Positions 29,554-38,826 of a stretch of DNA of 64,000 nucleotides are shown here, piece by piece. The notes below the pieces were generated by a model that did not search any database, was not told the origin of the DNA, and was given only the letters and a program-made list of their open reading frames with translations. The position numbers and the translations under genes are program-made. This DNA comes from an uncultured Rhodospirillales bacterium (GTDB lineage: Bacteria; Pseudomonadota; Alphaproteobacteria; Acetobacterales; Acetobacteraceae): positions 124,001 to 188,000 of the forward strand of contig CAILMF010000045.1 of the NCBI GenBank assembly GCA_903835235.1, in the 5' to 3' direction. Numbering within the stretch: position 1 is the stretch's first letter; every line of letters starts with the position of its first letter.

Positions 29554-29749
29554 GGCGACCTCCATTGGGTGCCGTGCCCCAGGGCCGCGCCGCCGCTACC
29601 GCCGAACAGTGTCGGCGGCGCCGACAATTGACGCAGCGGATATTTTGACCAGGGCGCGAACCAGCAATAGATAGGCTTGCGGCCCAGCAATTGCACCTTT
29701 GTTCTTCCAGAAGCCGATAAATAAAATTGGCGGCCGATTCTGCCGGCTT

Positions 29750-30472
29750 CTACCAGAACAACTCGCCGTGCAGGAAGGCGGCGGCTTCCTCGGTGCGCGG
29801 CCCAGCGAAAAAGGCTTCCGCCTCGGCCCGTTCCACCACCCGGCCATGATGCAGGAACAGTACCTCGCCGCCCAATCGCCGCGCCTGCGCCAGGTCGTGC
29901 GTCGTCATCACCACCTTGGTGCCGCTGGCGGCTATCGCGGCCACAATCGCCTCCACGCTGCGGGTCGCCGCCGGGTCCAGCGCCGCGGTGGGTTCGTCCA
30001 GGAACAGCACTTCCGGCGCCAGCGCCCAGGCCCGCGCCAGCGCCAGGCGCTGCTGCTCCCCGCCGGAAAGCCGCCGCGCCGGCCGGTGCAGCAACCGCCC
30101 CAGGCCCACCCGCTCCAGCGCCGCCTCGGCCCGCAGGCGTGATTCGGCGCGGCCATGGCCCAGCAGCCGCAGCGGATAGGTCGCATTCCCCAGCACGGAA
30201 CGCCGCAGCAGCACCGGCCGCTGGAACACCATGGTATCGCGCGGGCCACGGCCAGGCGGCCGCGCCTCCGGCCTGGCCCATTCCACCGTGCCGCCGGTGG
30301 GCGCCAGCAGCCCGTGCAGCAGCCGCAGCAGCACGGACTTGCCGGCGCCATTCGGCCCCACCAGCAGGCTCGGCGCGCCCTCATGCACCTCCAGCGTGAT
30401 CCCGCGGATGATCTCCACGCTGCCGACCGCAAAGCGCAGGCCGTTCAGGCGCAGGGGCAGGGCATAGGCCAT
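29750..30472 (-). CDS. tupC: Tungstate-type ABC transporter ATPase
   Basis: ABC ATPase of 240 residues with Walker A GPNGAGKSV, VFQRPVLLRRSV at the Q-loop, signature LSGGEQQR, Walker B VLFLDEPTAALDP and H-loop TTHD. The short length and the VFQRPVLLRRSV wording are like TupC/phosphonate-type importers for oxyanions. Start ATG 30472 (MAYALPLRLNG). It follows the permease TupB on the same strand with a 46-bp gap. No binding protein TupA is next to it, so tungstate is the most likely but not the only ligand. Confidence 0.85.
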   Translation of the reverse strand: MAYALPLRLNGLRFAVGSVEIIRGITLEVHEGAPSLLVGPNGAGKSVLLRLLHGLLAPTGGTVEWARPEARPPGRGPRDTMVFQRPVLLRRSVLGNATYPLRLLGHGRAESRLRAEAALERVGLGRLLHRPARRLSGGEQQRLALARAWALAPEVLFLDEPTAALDPAATRSVEAIVAAIAASGTKVVMTTHDLAQARRLGGEVLFLHHGRVVERAEAEAFFAGPRTEEAAAFLHGELFW

Positions 30473-30518
30473 CAGCGTGGCCGCCCCTGAATGGGGGGCG
30501 CAGGGCGGGGCGAGCTCA

Positions 30519-31220
30519 TCAGCGCCCCTGCTGCGCCGCGCCGCGCAGCACCTGCGCCAGGCCATTGACCAGCAGCACCACCACCAGCAGCACACCGCCC
30601 AGCGCCAGGGCCAGCGGCAGGTCGCCCTTGCTGGTTTCCAGCGCAATCGCGGTGGTCATGGTGCGGGTATAGCCCTCGATGTTGCCGCCCACGATCATCA
30701 CCGCGCCAACTTCCGCCGCCGCCCGGCCGAACCCGGCCAGCAGCACGGTCAGCAGGCTGAAGCGGCCTTCCCACAACATGGTCCGCACCGCCCGGCCCGG
30801 CCCGGCGCCGAAGCTGCGCAGCTGTTCCTCATATTCCTCCCACAGCGCCTCCAGCGCCTGGCGGGACAGCGCCACCAGGATCGGCGCCACCAGCACCGCC
30901 TGCGCCAGCACCAGCGCCCCCGGCGTGAACAGCAGCCCCAGCGACCCCAGCGGCCCCGAGCGCGACAGCAGCAGGTACAGCACCAGCCCCGCCACGACAG
31001 GCGGCAGGCCCATCATGGCATTGGCCACCGCCACCACCACGCCCCGCCCGGCAAACCGATGCACCGCCAGCCAGGCGCCCAGCGGCAGGCCCGGAATGGC
31101 CGCCAGCACCACCGCCAGCAGGCTGGTCTGCAGCGACAGCCCCACGATCCCCGCCAGGGCGGGGTCCGGCCCCGCCAGCAGGCGCCAGGCGGCATCGAAG
31201 GCGTCTCCAAGGTCGGTCAT
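30519..31220 (-). CDS. tupB: Tungstate-type ABC transporter permease
   Basis: Inner-membrane permease with about six segments (233 residues from ATG 31220, MTDLGDAFDAA). The coupling loop is visible as EEQLRSFGAGPGRAVRTML, and GFGRAAAEVGAVMIVGGNIEGYTRTMTTAIALET is highly typical of TupB/ModB-like permeases. First gene of the pair tupB-tupC. The region upstream (31221-31443, 223 bp) is shared with the divergent carbohydrate-type importer and should hold both promoters. Confidence 0.88.
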   Translation of the reverse strand: MTDLGDAFDAAWRLLAGPDPALAGIVGLSLQTSLLAVVLAAIPGLPLGAWLAVHRFAGRGVVVAVANAMMGLPPVVAGLVLYLLLSRSGPLGSLGLLFTPGALVLAQAVLVAPILVALSRQALEALWEEYEEQLRSFGAGPGRAVRTMLWEGRFSLLTVLLAGFGRAAAEVGAVMIVGGNIEGYTRTMTTAIALETSKGDLPLALALGGVLLVVVLLVNGLAQVLRGAAQQGR

Positions 31221-31443
31221 GCCGGCGCATAAGTGGCGGCAGGGCGCGGCCGGGTCAAACGGCTTCGGCGGCCAAAGCGGCTTTCGCCACCCTGGGGCCG
31301 ACCCGACGCAGCCTTGCTGCACCTCACCGCGATGCGCGGTTGCTTTGAGCCGGCCGGAATGGATACCCTGCCCGCATAAGCAGGGCCGGAATCAACCCGG
31401 CCCGCGGTGGGCATACCCGCCGCCTACAGGAGGACGGACTGGA

Positions 31444-32802
31444 ATGACGACCAACGGGACAACCCGCCGCAATGTACTGCGCTCCGGCGCTGGCGTTGTG
31501 GCCACCGGCACCCTGGCGGCGCCGATGGTGCATGCGCAGGGCACTGCCGGTTCGCTGCGCTTCGCCTTCTGGGACCACTGGGTGCCCGGCGGCAACGACG
31601 CGCTGAAGACCCTGGCCGCCCGGTTCAGCGAGCAGAAGCGCGTCAACGTCTCGCTGGACTTCATCAACACCACCGGCAACCAGTTGCAGTTGACCGCCGC
31701 CGCCCAGGCGCAGTCCAGCAGCGGGCATGACGGCATTTCGCTCACGCCCTGGGATGTCGGCGCCTATTCCGACAAGCTGGAGCCGGTGGACGACGTGATC
31801 GGCCGGCTGGTCGCCAAATACGGCCCGATCAGCCCGGTCGCGGAATTCCTCGGCAAGCATGGCGGCAAGTGGCGTGGCGTGCCGGCCACCTCGGGCAGCC
31901 AGAACAAGCCGGCCTGCGTGCGCTTCGACCTGTTGCAGGAACACGCCGGCATCGACATCCGCGCCATGTGGCCCGCCGCCAACCGTGCCGGCCCCACGGC
32001 GAATACCTGGACCTGGGACACCTTCCTGAGGGCGGCGGAGAAATGCCACGCCGCCGGCGTGCCCTTCGGCCTGCCGATGGGCCAGTTCAGCGACGCGGTG
32101 GACTGGGTCGGCGCGCTGTTCCTCAGCTATGGCGCGCATATCACCGACAATACCGGCAAGCCGACCATTCGCGGCAACGCCAAGCTGAAGACCGCCATTG
32201 AATACGCGGTAAAGCTGGCGAAATTCCTGCCGAACGATGTCTGGGCCTGGGACGATGCCAGCAACAACCGGGCGCTGATCGGCGGCAAGTCCGCCCTGGT
32301 GTTCAACCCGCCCAGCGCCTGGGCCGTGGCCAAGCGGGACGCGCCGCAGGTGGCCGAGAAGTGCTGGACCGTGCCGATGCCGGCCGGCCCGGAAGGCCGC
32401 TTCCTGGCCTGCATTCCCTTCACCACCGGCATCTGGGCCTTTGGTCGCAACAAGACCGCGGCCAAGGAATTCCTGGAGTTCATCACCCAGCGCGACGCCG
32501 CCGAGGCCACCACCGACAAATCGGGCGGCTATGACATTCCGCCGTTTGCCAGCATGACCGACTTCAAGGTGTGGGAGACCACCAGCCCGCCGGTCGGCAC
32601 CATCTTCAACTACCCGCTGAAGGCGCACCACCAGGCGACACTTTCCATCGCCTTCAGCCCGGCCCCGGCGGAACTGGCCAGCCAGATGTACATCCAGGCG
32701 CTGAACACCAAGGTCATCGCCCGCGTCGCCCAGGGCGGCGAGACGGTGGACCAGGCCATGGGCTGGCTGGAGCGCGAGATCAACAACATGCGTCGCGGCT
32801 GA
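31444..32802 (+). CDS. Extracellular solute-binding protein, family 1 (Tat-exported)
   Basis: Periplasmic binding protein (452 residues) of the carbohydrate uptake class. The N-terminus TTRRNVLRSGAGVVATG with a following hydrophobic stretch and AHAQ-like cleavage site is a twin-arginine signal. Core features include FWDHWVPGGNDALKTLAARF, WTWDTFLRAAEKCHAAG, and the GGKSALVFNPPSAWAV strand. AGGAGG lies 10 bases ahead of the ATG. The ligand is unknown; sugar, polyol or glycerol-phosphate are family options. First gene of a four-gene importer, followed by a hairpin that could raise its yield over the permeases. Confidence 0.9.
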   Translation: MTTNGTTRRNVLRSGAGVVATGTLAAPMVHAQGTAGSLRFAFWDHWVPGGNDALKTLAARFSEQKRVNVSLDFINTTGNQLQLTAAAQAQSSSGHDGISLTPWDVGAYSDKLEPVDDVIGRLVAKYGPISPVAEFLGKHGGKWRGVPATSGSQNKPACVRFDLLQEHAGIDIRAMWPAANRAGPTANTWTWDTFLRAAEKCHAAGVPFGLPMGQFSDAVDWVGALFLSYGAHITDNTGKPTIRGNAKLKTAIEYAVKLAKFLPNDVWAWDDASNNRALIGGKSALVFNPPSAWAVAKRDAPQVAEKCWTVPMPAGPEGRFLACIPFTTGIWAFGRNKTAAKEFLEFITQRDAAEATTDKSGGYDIPPFASMTDFKVWETTSPPVGTIFNYPLKAHHQATLSIAFSPAPAELASQMYIQALNTKVIARVAQGGETVDQAMGWLEREINNMRRG

Positions 32803-32821
32803 CCTCAGCGCGACCAGTGAC

Positions 32822-32857
32822 CGGGGCGGGTGGCGCAGGCTGCCCGCCCCGCTTTTT
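32822..32857 (+). terminator. Attenuating stem-loop after the binding-protein gene
   Basis: CGGGGCGGG and CCCGCCCCG form a 9-bp stem with a 12-base loop, followed by CTTTTT. It has the shape of an intrinsic terminator inside an ABC operon and would let most transcripts stop after the binding protein. Confidence 0.75.
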
Positions 32858-32881
32858 CCGTACCAGCCAGAGGAACTCCGC

Positions 32882-33826
32882 ATGGCCCCGGACAGCAGTG
32901 CTGCCGTGCTTGCCGCCAGGCCAGCCGCCGCGCCCGCGCGCGGCAGCGCGATGAAGCGCTTCGCCCGCCGGCGCTCCACCATCGCCTTCCTGATGACCTT
33001 GCCACTGATCACCGTGATCGGCGGCCTGGTCGCCTGGCCGGCCGGCTACGCGATCTACCTGGCCACGCTGAACCGGCGGCAGACCGCCTTCATCGGGCTC
33101 GAGAACTTCGACATCCTGCTGGAAAGCGAGACCTTCCGCTCGGTCATCTGGCAGTCCTGCTTCTTCGCCATCACCGCCGTGCTGCTGAAGGCGCTGGTCG
33201 GCTTCTGGCTGGCGCACATGCTGCACCACATTCCCGCCAAGGGGCAGAAGATCTGGCGCGGCATGCTGCTGGTGCCCTGGGTCATCCCGCCGGCGCTGTC
33301 CACGCTGGGCTGGTGGTGGATGTTCGACCCCAGCTATTCCTCGATCAACTACCTGATCAACGCCATCGGCTTCCCCTCGGTCCCCTGGCTGGGCGAGCCA
33401 TGGTGGGCGCGGATTTCCGTCATCATCGTCAATGTCTGGTACGGCGCGCCGTTCTTCATGATCATGTACCTGGCGGCGCTGAAATCGGTGCCGGACCAGT
33501 TGTACGAGGCTGCGGCCATCGACGGCGCCACCGGCTGGCAGGGCCTGCGCCACATCACGCTGCCGATGATGCAGAACATCATCAGCATCACCGTGCTGTT
33601 CAGCCTGATCGTCACCTTCGCCAACTACGACATCGTCCGCGTGCTGACCAATGGCGGCCCGCGCGACCTGACCCAGGTGTTTGCCAGCTACGCCTTCCAG
33701 GTCGGCGTGCTCAGCGGCAACATCCCGCGCGGCGCGGCGGTGTCGCTGTTCATGTTCCCGCTGCTGGCCATCATCGCCTACTTCGTCCTCCGGGGCGTCA
33801 ACAAGCGCAACCAGGAGATGGCGTGA
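32882..33826 (+). CDS. Carbohydrate-type ABC transporter permease (MalF-like)
   Basis: Inner-membrane permease (314 residues) with six segments. The EAA coupling loop is LYEAAAIDGATGWQGLRHITLPMM; WWWMFDPSYSSINYLI and FANYDIVRVLTNGGPRDLTQV are typical of the MalF/UgpA branch. It has a 30-residue Ala/Arg-rich cytoplasmic lead. Its stop overlaps the next permease start as TGATG, so translation is coupled. Confidence 0.92.
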   Translation: MAPDSSAAVLAARPAAAPARGSAMKRFARRRSTIAFLMTLPLITVIGGLVAWPAGYAIYLATLNRRQTAFIGLENFDILLESETFRSVIWQSCFFAITAVLLKALVGFWLAHMLHHIPAKGQKIWRGMLLVPWVIPPALSTLGWWWMFDPSYSSINYLINAIGFPSVPWLGEPWWARISVIIVNVWYGAPFFMIMYLAALKSVPDQLYEAAAIDGATGWQGLRHITLPMMQNIISITVLFSLIVTFANYDIVRVLTNGGPRDLTQVFASYAFQVGVLSGNIPRGAAVSLFMFPLLAIIAYFVLRGVNKRNQEMA

Positions 33827-34725
33827 TGTCCGCTACAGCACGTCCGTCGGAGATGGTGCCCGGCCTTGGCCGGCGCATCGGCAGCCTGCGCAGTGAACGG
33901 CGCTGGGCGCTTTGGACCGCCTATATCTCCCTGATCATCGCCGCCGTGGTGATGCTGGCGCCGCCGCTCTACATGCTGCTGACCAGCATCAAGACCAGCG
34001 CCGAGATCGCCGACCCCAGCGGCAACCCCTGGTTGGTGCTCAACCCGACCTGGGAGAACTACGCCGGCATCATCGGCAACCCGATGTTCCGCGGCTTCTT
34101 CTACAACAGCATCATCCTGACGGTCTGCGTCGTGGTCATCACCATGGTGATCTCGGTGCTCGCCGCCTTCGCCCTGGCCCGGATGAAGTTTTTTGGGAGT
34201 CAGGTGCTCGCCACGGGCGTGTTCCTGACCTACCTGGTGCCGGACACGCTGCTGTTCATCCCGCTCTATCAGATCGTCGGCGGGCTCGGCCTGCTGAACT
34301 CCATCTGGGGCCTGGTGCTGGTCTATCCCACGCTGACCGTGCCGTTCTGCACCTGGATCATGATCGGCTACTTCGCCAGCATCCCGAAGGAGCTGGACGA
34401 GGCCGCGCTGATCGACGGCGCCAACTGGATGCAGATGCTGACCAAGATCTTCATCCCCGTGGCGCTGCCGGGGATCATCGCGGCCACCATCTTCGCCTTC
34501 ACCGTCAGCTGGGCGGCCTTCGTCTACCCCACCGCCTTCATCACCAGGCCGGACGAAATGCCACTCACCATCGGCGTGGTCTCCCAGCTCATCCGTGGCG
34601 ACACCTTCGCCTGGGGCCAGCTGATGGCCGGCGCGCTGATCGCGGCGCTGCCGCCGGTGGTCGTCTACGCCTTCCTCATGGATTATTACATCGCCGGCCT
34701 GACCGCCGGTGCGACCAAGGGCTGA
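33826..34725 (+). CDS. Carbohydrate-type ABC transporter permease (MalG-like)
   Basis: Second permease of the importer (299 residues), MalG/UgpE type. LAPPLYMLLTSIKTSAEIADP follows the first segment and the EAA loop is ELDEAALIDGANWMQMLTKIFIPVALPG. The C-terminus is MDYYIAGLTAGATKG, as in this family, where YYIAGLTAGAVKG is nearly universal. The ATG overlaps the previous stop by one base; the ATPase gene follows after 6 bp. A run TTTTTTGGGAGT around 34190 is AT-richer than its surroundings but does not break the frame. Confidence 0.93.
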   Translation: MSATARPSEMVPGLGRRIGSLRSERRWALWTAYISLIIAAVVMLAPPLYMLLTSIKTSAEIADPSGNPWLVLNPTWENYAGIIGNPMFRGFFYNSIILTVCVVVITMVISVLAAFALARMKFFGSQVLATGVFLTYLVPDTLLFIPLYQIVGGLGLLNSIWGLVLVYPTLTVPFCTWIMIGYFASIPKELDEAALIDGANWMQMLTKIFIPVALPGIIAATIFAFTVSWAAFVYPTAFITRPDEMPLTIGVVSQLIRGDTFAWGQLMAGALIAALPPVVVYAFLMDYYIAGLTAGATKG

Positions 34726-34731
34726 GCGCAC

Positions 34732-35832
<1,101 letters not shown>

Positions 35833-35862
35833 CCCCCCCGCCCCGCTCCCCCACCACCCCTG

Positions 35863-35894
35863 CGCCGGCCGGTGATTTCACCCGGCCGGCGTTT
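35863..35894 (+). terminator. Terminator-like hairpin after the ABC importer operon
   Basis: CGCCGGCCGG and CCGGCCGGCG form a perfect 10-bp stem with a 9-base loop, followed by TTTGCGTT. It sits between the ATPase stop (35832) and the next start (35912). Confidence 0.65.
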
Positions 35895-35911
35895 GCGTTA
35901 GAAGGCCCGCC

Positions 35912-36997
35912 ATGGACAAGCAAGACACGGTGCTGATCGGCGCCGAAACCCTGGAAAACCTGGTCCGCGACATCTTCGTGGCCAATGGCTGCGACGCCGC
36001 CGAGGGCTATCGCATCAGCCACCACCTGATGGGCGCCAACCTGGCCGGGCATGACAGCCACGGCGTGGCCCGCGTGCCCCGCTACGTGGAATGGCAGTCC
36101 GCCGGCCATGTGCTGGCCGCGCAGCACTGCGACGTGGTGATGGATGGCGGCGCCTTCGCCCTGCTGGACGGCAAGTTCGGCTTCGGCCAGACCGTCGCGC
36201 CCCAGGCCACGGACTTCGGCATCCAGCGCGCCAAGCAGCACGGCGTGGCCGTGGTGGCGCTGAAGAACGCCGGCCATATCGGCCGCACCGGCGCCTATGC
36301 CGAACAGGCGCTGCGCGAAGGCCTGATCTCCATCCACTTCGTCAACGTCGCCGGCTCGGTCCTGGTGGCCCCCTTCGGTGGCACGGAACGCCGCTTCTCC
36401 ACCGCGCCCATCGCCATCGGCGTGCCGACCAACCCGCCCGTGGTGCTGGACTTCGCTACCTCCCTGGTGGCGGAAGGAAAAGTTCTCGTCGCCTCCAATG
36501 GCGGCAAGAAGCTGCCGAAGGACGCGCTGATCGAACCCGATGGCCAGCTCTCCGGCGACCCGCACACGCTGTATGGCGAATACGACCGCGTCGGCCCGCG
36601 CAGCGTGGACAAGGGGCTCGGCGCCATCCGCGCCTTCGGCGAACACAAGGGCAGCGGCCTGGCCTTCATGTGCGAACTGCTGGCCGGCGCCTTCACCGGT
36701 GGCGGCACCTCCGGCCCCATCACCGCCCGCGGCCGCATCGCCAATGGCATGCTGAGCATCTACATCTCGCCCAGTCACTTCGGCACTGAAGCCGAGTTCA
36801 TCCAGACCGCGCAGGACTACGTCGCCTGGGTGAAGTCCTGCCGCCCGGCCGAGGAAGGTGGCGAGGTACTGGCCCCCGGGGAGACCGAGGCGCGGCTGCG
36901 GGCGGACCGCCTGGCCAATGGCGTGCCGCTGCAACGCGACACCTGGGACAGCATCGTGGCCACCGCCCGCAAGCTTGGCGTCACGGTGCCGAATTGA
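35912..36997 (+). CDS. Ldh2/YbiC-family NAD(P)-dependent 2-hydroxyacid dehydrogenase
   Basis: Malate/L-lactate dehydrogenase superfamily enzyme (361 residues), a fold unrelated to classical LDH. Landmarks: NLAGHDSHGVARVPRYVEW with the catalytic His, GKFGFGQTVAPQATDFGI, KNAGHIGRTGAYAEQA, and GEHKGSGLAFMCELLAGAFTGGG at the cofactor site. Members oxidise or reduce 2-hydroxy/2-oxo acids such as lactate, malate, sulfolactate or ureidoglycolate; exact substrate unknown. The stop overlaps the TTG start of the next gene (TTGA). With the Bug protein two genes on, a carboxylic-acid uptake and oxidation unit is plausible. Confidence 0.9.
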   Translation: MDKQDTVLIGAETLENLVRDIFVANGCDAAEGYRISHHLMGANLAGHDSHGVARVPRYVEWQSAGHVLAAQHCDVVMDGGAFALLDGKFGFGQTVAPQATDFGIQRAKQHGVAVVALKNAGHIGRTGAYAEQALREGLISIHFVNVAGSVLVAPFGGTERRFSTAPIAIGVPTNPPVVLDFATSLVAEGKVLVASNGGKKLPKDALIEPDGQLSGDPHTLYGEYDRVGPRSVDKGLGAIRAFGEHKGSGLAFMCELLAGAFTGGGTSGPITARGRIANGMLSIYISPSHFGTEAEFIQTAQDYVAWVKSCRPAEEGGEVLAPGETEARLRADRLANGVPLQRDTWDSIVATARKLGVTVPN

Positions 36998-37713
36998 GCG
37001 ACCAGGACGCCGCCCAGCGCTACGCCGACTACGCCGAGGCCCGCGGCGTACTGCTCAACGCCGCCGCCCGCCGCATCCCCAACGTCTCGCTGGCCGCCCA
37101 GGCCCGCGCGCTGCACCTGTGGCGCCACAACCAGGTGGAACCGGGCAGCGAGGCGCAGCTGGCCTGCGTGATGGACCTCGGCGTGTTCTCCCCGGTCGGC
37201 GGCCACAAGCCGGCGCTGGAACGCATCCTCGCCGCCGCCATTCCGCCACCGCCCGGCAGCGCCGACGCCGCCATGCTGGACGCCTTCACCCGCGCCCGCT
37301 TCGGCCTGTGGCGCATGGGGGAGCGTGACCCGCGCGGTGGCATCACGCTGCACGACCTCTGCGGTGGCGATGACGCCTGGGTGATGGACGCCCACCTGGA
37401 GGCCAATGCCGTGCCCGGCATGCTGGTGGCCGCCCGCCTGGCCTGGCCGGAAGCCTTCGCGCTGACCTGCGGCGTGCTCTGCCCGATGGATGTGCGCGTG
37501 CTGCTGCACCTGATCGAGAACCGGCCGCCGCGCAACGGGCCCGTCGGCCAGTTCATCCAGCCGCAACCCTTCGAGCCGCTGGTGGACCAGTTGCTCGGGG
37601 AAGACGCCGTCCCGGCCCGCATGGCCGAGTTGGCGAGCGACCCGCTGCTGGCCGCCAACACCTATCGCATTGCGCTGGACCTTGGCCTGCACGGCCCGGT
37701 TCCCGGGAGATGA
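36994..37713 (+). CDS. Hypothetical protein between dehydrogenase and Bug protein
   Basis: I do not recognise this 239-residue family. It starts at a TTG overlapping the previous stop (TTGA) and ends in an ATGA overlap with the Bug gene, so expression is coupled on both sides. The product is soluble, without signal or membrane helix, Ala/Leu-rich and helical, with an N-terminal AARRIPNVSLAAQARALHLW and a conserved-looking ITLHDLCGGDDAWVMD. The coupling suggests a role with the dehydrogenase, but nothing shows an activity. Confidence 0.75.
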   Translation: MSDQDAAQRYADYAEARGVLLNAAARRIPNVSLAAQARALHLWRHNQVEPGSEAQLACVMDLGVFSPVGGHKPALERILAAAIPPPPGSADAAMLDAFTRARFGLWRMGERDPRGGITLHDLCGGDDAWVMDAHLEANAVPGMLVAARLAWPEAFALTCGVLCPMDVRVLLHLIENRPPRNGPVGQFIQPQPFEPLVDQLLGEDAVPARMAELASDPLLAANTYRIALDLGLHGPVPGR

Positions 37714-38708
37714 GCATGCATCGCCGCAGCCTTTTCGCCCTGGGTTCCGCCACCCTGGGCGCCGCCACCCTGGCCACCCCCGCCTTGGCCTTCCCGGACA
37801 AGGCCATCACCCTGGCCACCGGCTACGCGCCGGGTGGCTCCACCGACATCGCCGCCCGGCTGCTGGCCGAGCGGCTTTCGGCCCATCTGGGCAGCGGCGC
37901 CCGGGTGGTGGTGGAAAACCGCGCCGGTGCCGCCGGCATCGTCGCCAGCGAATGGCTGAAGCGCCAGGCGCCGGATGGCCACACCATCATGCTGGTGGAA
38001 AGCTCATCCCACGCCATCGCGCCCGCGGCGCTGGTGGGTGGCACGCGCTACCACCCCATCACGGATTTCTCGCATCTCGGCGTCATCGGCACCGCGCCGC
38101 TGATCCTGGTGCTGAACAACAGCTTCCCGGCGCAGACCGCGGCCGAGGTGGTGCAGAAGCTGCGCAGCGCGCCGCCGGACACCTACACCTATGCCACCAG
38201 CGGCGTCGGCACCATTCCCCACCTGGCGACGGAGCTGCTGGCCAAGGACCTCGGCACCAGCTTCGTCCATGTGCCCTATCGCAGCGGCGGGCAGATGCTG
38301 ACGGCCATCTTCACCAATGAGGCGCAGTTCGGCATCGCGGTGCTGGCCTCGGCCGCCAACCAGGTGCGCGGTGGCTTGGCGCGCGGCATCGCGCTGACCG
38401 GCGAGCAGCGCTTCCCCAGCTTCCCGGAGACGCCGACGCTGGCCGAGGCCGGCGTGCCTGGCTACGACCTGGAGACCTGGAACATCCTGCTTGGCCCGCC
38501 CGGCATGCCCACCGAGGTGCAGGCGGCGCTGAACCAGGCGCTGCGCGCCGCGCTGGCCGAGCCGGAGACGCGCGACAAGCTGCTGACCGCCGGCGTGCGC
38601 GCCTGGCAGCAGCCCAATGGCCCCACCGAGGCCCGCGGCTTCCTGGAACGCGAGGTCGCCAAGTTCCGCGCCGTGGTGGACCGCACCGGCATCAAGCTGG
38701 AAGGCTGA
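37710..38708 (+). CDS. Bug/TctC family periplasmic binding protein (A)
   Basis: Tripartite-tricarboxylate-receptor-type binding protein (332 residues). Signal MSMHRRSLFALGSATLGAATLATPALA with an RR pair, then the Bug hallmarks GYAPGGSTDIAARLLAERL, VVVENRAGAAGIVAS, HVPYRSGGQML and the end DRTGIKLEG. Such proteins bind carboxylic acids, often with a water-mediated grip. No tctA/tctB membrane genes are near, so it is an orphan receptor, though coupled by ATGA to the unknown gene and the Ldh-type dehydrogenase. Confidence 0.92.
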   Translation: MSMHRRSLFALGSATLGAATLATPALAFPDKAITLATGYAPGGSTDIAARLLAERLSAHLGSGARVVVENRAGAAGIVASEWLKRQAPDGHTIMLVESSSHAIAPAALVGGTRYHPITDFSHLGVIGTAPLILVLNNSFPAQTAAEVVQKLRSAPPDTYTYATSGVGTIPHLATELLAKDLGTSFVHVPYRSGGQMLTAIFTNEAQFGIAVLASAANQVRGGLARGIALTGEQRFPSFPETPTLAEAGVPGYDLETWNILLGPPGMPTEVQAALNQALRAALAEPETRDKLLTAGVRAWQQPNGPTEARGFLEREVAKFRAVVDRTGIKLEG

Positions 38709-38717
38709 ACCCGGGTT

Positions 38718-38739
38718 CCAAGGGCCTCTCGGCCCTTGG
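38718..38739. terminator. Stem-loop 1 between convergent Bug genes
   Basis: CCAAGGGCC-TCTC-GGCCCTTGG is a perfect 9-bp stem with a 4-base loop, 10 bases past the plus-strand stop at 38708. No T-run follows; as the flanking genes converge it could serve both strands. Confidence 0.6.
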
Positions 38740-38750
38740 CAGGGGAGCTT

Positions 38751-38769
38751 GAGGGGACGGCGTCCCCTC
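38751..38769. terminator. Stem-loop 2 between convergent Bug genes
   Basis: GAGGGGAC-GGC-GTCCCCTC is a perfect 8-bp stem with a 3-base loop. It follows stem-loop 1 by 11 bases and may act with it. Confidence 0.55.
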
Positions 38770-38778
38770 AATGGTGCA

Positions 38779-38826
38779 TCAGTCGACCCTGGCGCCGGGC
38801 GACGAGGGTCAGTCGACCCTCGCGCC
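38779..38826 (-). repeat. Post-stop, in-frame copy of the C-terminal codons of Bug B
   Basis: On the minus strand the gene ends GARVD-TGA (38809). Exactly 30 bases further (38779) the same 18-19 bases recur, giving GARVD-TGA again in the same frame, with PSSP between. The TGA is followed by C. The same arrangement is seen at 39859-39906. Confidence 0.9.
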
